This document shows, piece by piece, positions 14,049-16,593 of a stretch of DNA of 16,593 nt. The notes beneath the pieces are model-generated. The model was given only the letters and a program-made list of their open reading frames with translations, had not been told where the DNA came from and made no database searches. Position 1 is the stretch's first letter, and the number at the start of each line of letters is the position of its first letter. Source of the DNA: Chlamydiae bacterium RIFCSPHIGHO2_12_FULL_49_9 (lineage in GTDB: Bacteria; Chlamydiota; Chlamydiia; Chlamydiales; SM23-39); contig MGLY01000077.1 of NCBI GenBank assembly GCA_001794935.1, positions 1-16,593 on the forward strand. The letters run 5' to 3'. The position numbers and the translations under genes are program-made.

Positions 14049-15269
14049 ATGACTTTTCAATCCTTACCTTTGCATCCAAAAATTCTGAAAGCGATCGAAG
14101 ATCTCGGCCATACTCAGCCGACTCCGATCCAAAGTCTCGCCATTCCAAAAGTAATGGAAGGCGTCGATTTGAGAGCGTCCGCCCAAACGGGGACCGGAAA
14201 AACAGCCGCATTCCTTCTGCCCGCCATCAACCGCTTGGCAGAGAGCAATCCATCTGCCTCAAAAGCGGGCCCTCGAGTGCTCGTTTTAGTGCCGACGCGC
14301 GAACTTGCCATGCAGGTGGCAACCGAGTCCGCCAAGTATTGCAAACATCTTCCGCATGTGCGCACTGTTTGCATCTACGGCGGGGCTCCCTATCCAATCC
14401 AAAACCGCGAGTTGTCGCGCCCTTATGACATTCTCGTTGCGACGCCGGGCCGCCTCATCGATCACCTCGAGAGAGGAAGAATCCGCTTGGGCCGCATTGA
14501 AATGCTCATCCTGGATGAAGCGGATCGAATGCTCGATATGGGATTCATTGAACCTGTTGAGAGAATTGCATCGGGCACTCCGAAAGAGCGCCAAACGCTT
14601 ATGTTTTCAGCCACCATGAAGGGAACTGTCATGAGTCTTTCCAGAAGGCTTTTGAAAAACCCTATGGAAGTCTCGGTTGAGCCGGACCAAAAAGAGCTCG
14701 ACAATATCGAACAAAGAGTTCACAGCGTCGACAACCTCGAACATAAATACCGCCTTCTCGACCATCTGCTGAGCGATGAGACGGTGACTCAAGCGATTGT
14801 CTTTACGGCGACAAAACATCAGGCCGACACTTTGGCCGATAAACTCCACAGAGAGGGCCACTTGGCTGAACCTCTTCACGGAGATATGAACCAGCGCCAA
14901 AGAACGAGAACCATTGCTGGATTGCGCAGAGGGGAGATCCGCGTTCTTGTCGCAACGGATGTGGCTGCAAGAGGGATCGACGTCAGAACGATCACCCACG
15001 TCTTCAATTTTGACCTCCCTTCTACAGAAGAGGATTATGTCCACCGGATCGGCCGAACGGGCAGAGCTGGAGCGACCGGGATCGCCACTTCGTTTGCCGC
15101 CTATAAGGATTTGCAAACGGTTCGGAGAATCGAGCAGTTTACCGGCAAGAAGATCAACTCGATCGTCATCCCGGGCTTTGAACCGAAGTTCAAGCCTCAG
15201 GCTAAGCCTGCAGGCGGCCGAGGGAAGAGCTGGGGACCAAAGAGACGCTTTGGCTCAAGAAGATTCTAG
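14049..15269 (+). CDS. rhlE: DEAD-box ATP-dependent RNA helicase, RhlE-like
   Basis: A 406-residue cytoplasmic RNA helicase with all core motifs in order: Q motif with PTPIQ (24-28), motif I AQTGTGKT (45-52), Ia PTRELAMQ (82-89), Ib TPGRLIDHL (132-140), II LDEADRM (155-161), III SAT (187-189), IV VFTATKH (251-257), V ATDVAARGID (302-311) and VI HRIGRTGRAG (332-341). The tail after about 375 is short, Pro/Gly/Lys/Arg-rich and ends GSRRF, a basic RNA-binding tail like those in the RhlE group; CsdA/DeaD is less likely because its large C-terminal RNA-binding domain is absent. The ATG follows an A-rich leader with only GAGA (14041-14044). The 70 bp upstream are very AT-rich, with no well-matched promoter. 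The stop codon lies inside the end of the second palindrome. Confidence 0.93.
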   Translation: MTFQSLPLHPKILKAIEDLGHTQPTPIQSLAIPKVMEGVDLRASAQTGTGKTAAFLLPAINRLAESNPSASKAGPRVLVLVPTRELAMQVATESAKYCKHLPHVRTVCIYGGAPYPIQNRELSRPYDILVATPGRLIDHLERGRIRLGRIEMLILDEADRMLDMGFIEPVERIASGTPKERQTLMFSATMKGTVMSLSRRLLKNPMEVSVEPDQKELDNIEQRVHSVDNLEHKYRLLDHLLSDETVTQAIVFTATKHQADTLADKLHREGHLAEPLHGDMNQRQRTRTIAGLRRGEIRVLVATDVAARGIDVRTITHVFNFDLPSTEEDYVHRIGRTGRAGATGIATSFAAYKDLQTVRRIEQFTGKKINSIVIPGFEPKFKPQAKPAGGRGKSWGPKRRFGSRRF

Positions 15270-15433
15270 TGCTCTCCCACAAAATTTTTGAGCGAATTTG
15301 CGCCCAAATTTTTCTGTCCGGCTTCCCGCTCGAGCTCGACAACTTGATGCAAGTTGCCATCGCTCTCCGCGCTTTGCCGGACAGAAAAATTTGGGCGCAA
15401 ATTCGCTCAAAAATTTTTCTGGTCAAGCACTAG
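15266..15433. repeat. 168 bp palindromic element with CTAGTGCT ends between the helicase and fabF
   Basis: The outer 8 bp are perfect inverted repeats: CTAGTGCT (15266-15273) and AGCACTAG (15426-15433). Inside, 15281-15322 and 15376-15417 are perfect 42 bp inverted copies (one arm begins AAAATTTTTGAGCGAATTTG and ends CTGTCCGGC). The middle is an imperfect stem closed by CAACTTG-ATG-CAAGTTG at 15340-15356, so the whole unit can fold as one long hairpin. It has no coding content. The layout fits a MITE-like non-autonomous element, with TA or CTAG at both edges as a possible target duplication. It shares no obvious sequence with the 171 bp palindrome upstream. A role as a terminator for the helicase is the alternative. 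Confidence 0.9.
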
Positions 15434-15436
15434 TCA

Positions 15437-15465
15437 TTGCAGGCTGCCCTCTTTTTTGGTATGAT
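15437..15465 (+). promoter_or_regulatory. Strong putative promoter for fabF with extended -10
   Basis: TTGCAG at 15437-15442 and TATGAT at 15460-15465 are spaced by 17 bp, and TG at 15457-15458 gives an extended -10 (TGGTATGAT). The start of transcription would be near 15472. It lies only 3 bp beyond the edge of the 168 bp palindrome, so fabF transcription appears to begin independently just after that element. Confidence 0.7.
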
Positions 15466-15471
15466 GTTCCA

Positions 15472-15573
15472 CGCAAAGATAAGGAGGCAATTGCCTCTAA
15501 GGATTAAAATTTTAATTTGCGGTTGCTGGCTGCTTCTCGAGCAGCAGGGCCCCACTTTTGGAGAGCGAGGTTG
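15472..15573 (+). promoter_or_regulatory. About 100 nt fabF leader containing three inverted repeats
   Basis: Between the inferred transcription start and the fabF ATG there are three local palindromes: GAGGCAATTGCCTC (15484-15497, perfect), ATTAAAATTTTAAT (15503-15516, perfect) and a hairpin GCTGCT-TCTCG-AGCAGC (15529-15545). The first two could be operator half-sites for a dimeric regulator, or the set could act as RNA structure. The ribosome binding region is GGAGAGCGAGG (15560-15570). I do not match it to a known riboswitch class. Confidence 0.4.
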
Positions 15574-16593
15574 ATGGCTAAAAAGAGGATAGTAGTGACG
15601 GGAATGGGTATTGTGTCCTGCTTTGGGACCGATATCGACCATTTCTATGAGATGCTCCTACAGGGAAAAAGCGGGATCACGCCGATCGACGCATTTCCAT
15701 GTTCCGAGTATCCTACCCGTTTTGCCGGATCCGTTCGTCACTTCGAAGTGGAGGGCTACATGGATAAAAAACAGGCGCGCCGCGTCGATCCGTTCATCAG
15801 CTACACGATGGTTGCCGGCAAAAAGGCGATAGAACACGCCAAGATCGATTTGGAAAAGCTCAATAAAGACCGCTGCGGGATCATCATCGGCTCCGGCATG
15901 GGCGGCATGACCGTTTTTTACGATGGCGTCGAAACGCTCTTGAGCAAGGGCTTTAAAAGACTCACCCCTTTTTTCGTCCCTTACATCATCACTAACATGG
16001 GCGGCGCTCTTTTAGCGATCGATGTTGGCTTTAAAGGACCCAACTTCTCCATCTCAACAGCCTGCGCCACTTCGAACTATTCGATCCATGCAGCAGCCGA
16101 GGAGATCCGCCAGGGCCATGCAGACCTGATGGTTTGCGGCGGAGCGGAAGCTGCGATCAATCCGATTGGCGTTGCGGGCTTTGTCGCCATCGGCGCCCTT
16201 TCCACCCGGAATGACGAGCCGACCAAAGCGTCTCGTCCCTGGGATCAAGCCCGCGATGGCTTTGTGATGGGCGAGGGAGCCGGCGTTTTGGTTCTGGAAA
16301 GTTTGGAGCACGCCCTTGCAAGAGGCGCTTCCGTTTATGCCGAGTATTTGGGCGGCGCGATCAACTGCGACGCCTATCACATGACTGCCCCTCGCGAAGA
16401 CGGCGAGGGAGTTGCGGGATGTATTGAGGAGGCCATTCGGGACGCTGGCATCTCGAAAGAAAAAATCAACTACATCAATGCCCATGCGACATCGACGCTC
16501 GCCGGCGATCTCTGCGAAGTAGAGGCTGTGTTGAAAGTATTCGGTCCTCATGCCTCCAAAATCAAGATAAACAGCACGAAATCGATGACCGGC
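15574..16593 (+). CDS. fabF: Beta-ketoacyl-ACP synthase II FabF, 5' part (truncated by window end)
   Basis: The first 340 codons, open to the window edge, of a condensing enzyme that elongates acyl-ACP with malonyl-ACP in type II fatty-acid synthesis. The N-terminus KRIVVTGMGIVSCFG is typical of FabF. The nucleophile is Cys164 in STACATSNYS, the first catalytic His is His304 in NAHATSTLAGD (commonly NAHGTST), and the conserved Lys336 lies in NSTKSMTG; the second catalytic His would be the very next residue, outside the window. DGFVMGEGAGVLVLE is a further family segment. About 75 residues are missing compared with the usual length near 415. FabB is unlikely given the N-terminal sequence and chlamydial synteny (CT770). 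The start is ATG 15574 with GGAGAG at 15560-15565. Confidence 0.95.
   Translation, partial: MAKKRIVVTGMGIVSCFGTDIDHFYEMLLQGKSGITPIDAFPCSEYPTRFAGSVRHFEVEGYMDKKQARRVDPFISYTMVAGKKAIEHAKIDLEKLNKDRCGIIIGSGMGGMTVFYDGVETLLSKGFKRLTPFFVPYIITNMGGALLAIDVGFKGPNFSISTACATSNYSIHAAAEEIRQGHADLMVCGGAEAAINPIGVAGFVAIGALSTRNDEPTKASRPWDQARDGFVMGEGAGVLVLESLEHALARGASVYAEYLGGAINCDAYHMTAPREDGEGVAGCIEEAIRDAGISKEKINYINAHATSTLAGDLCEVEAVLKVFGPHASKIKINSTKSMTG

Noticed and set aside
14607..15116. 169-codon minus-strand frame opposite the helicase
   Set aside because: The plus frame carries helicase motifs IV-VI across this span; the antisense product is unlike any family I know.
15298..15507. Short frame of 69 codons crossing the second palindrome
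   Set aside because: It reads through the inverted repeat and promoter region and has no binding site or homology; palindromic DNA readily yields such frames.
16054..16551. 165-codon minus-strand frame opposite fabF
   Set aside because: The plus strand is unmistakably FabF with its catalytic Cys and His; the antisense frame has no recognisable domain.
1..16593. CRISPR arrays, tRNA or rRNA genes, full insertion sequences with transposase
   Set aside because: I looked for regularly spaced direct repeats, cloverleaf patterns and transposase motifs and found none in the window.

Overview
The window is chromosomal DNA from a member of the Chlamydiota, most likely an environmental (Parachlamydiales, Waddlia-like) lineage. 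The main evidence is the MurC-Ddl fusion protein, a chlamydial hallmark, together with the gene order mraY-murD-nlpD-ftsW-murG-murC/ddl-ftsQ followed by an RsbV-type STAS protein and miaA, and later rsfS (ybeB) and fabF. From memory this parallels the C. trachomatis block from about CT757 to CT770. The base composition looks near 50% GC by eye, higher than in Chlamydia proper. The genus cannot be fixed from this sequence alone.

Layout. (1) Positions 1-7502, plus strand: the 3' end of mraY, then murD, a LysM protein (nlpD-like), ftsW, murG, murC-ddl and ftsQ. This is a compact peptidoglycan precursor and division operon in which nearly every junction is a 1-4 bp stop/start overlap or a 2 bp gap. 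(2) Positions 7483-8658, minus strand: an unrecognised 391-residue protein convergent with ftsQ and overlapping it by 20 bp. It has two copies of an internal domain, a proline-rich linker and a bilobed hydrophobic segment. (3) Positions 8659-8849: an AT-rich divergent intergenic region with outward promoters. (4) Positions 8850-10446, plus: khpA (KH-domain RNA binder), rsbV-like anti-anti-sigma factor, and miaA. (5) Positions 10549-13384, plus: a large coiled-coil protein, a HAD-family phosphatase and nadD, again overlapping. (6) Positions 13384-13554: a 171 bp palindromic element, then rsfS and an RhlE-like DEAD-box helicase. (7) Positions 15266-15433: a second, unrelated 168 bp palindromic element, then a strong promoter, a structured leader and the first 340 codons of fabF.

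The first operon makes UDP-MurNAc-pentapeptide (MurD, MurC, Ddl), lipid I and II (MraY, MurG), and the septal glycan polymerase and its partner (FtsW, FtsQ). The rest is housekeeping: RNA binding, sigma regulation, tRNA modification, NAD synthesis, ribosome silencing, RNA unwinding and fatty-acid elongation. The least explained parts are the minus-strand two-repeat membrane protein and the two long palindromes that bracket rsfS and the helicase.
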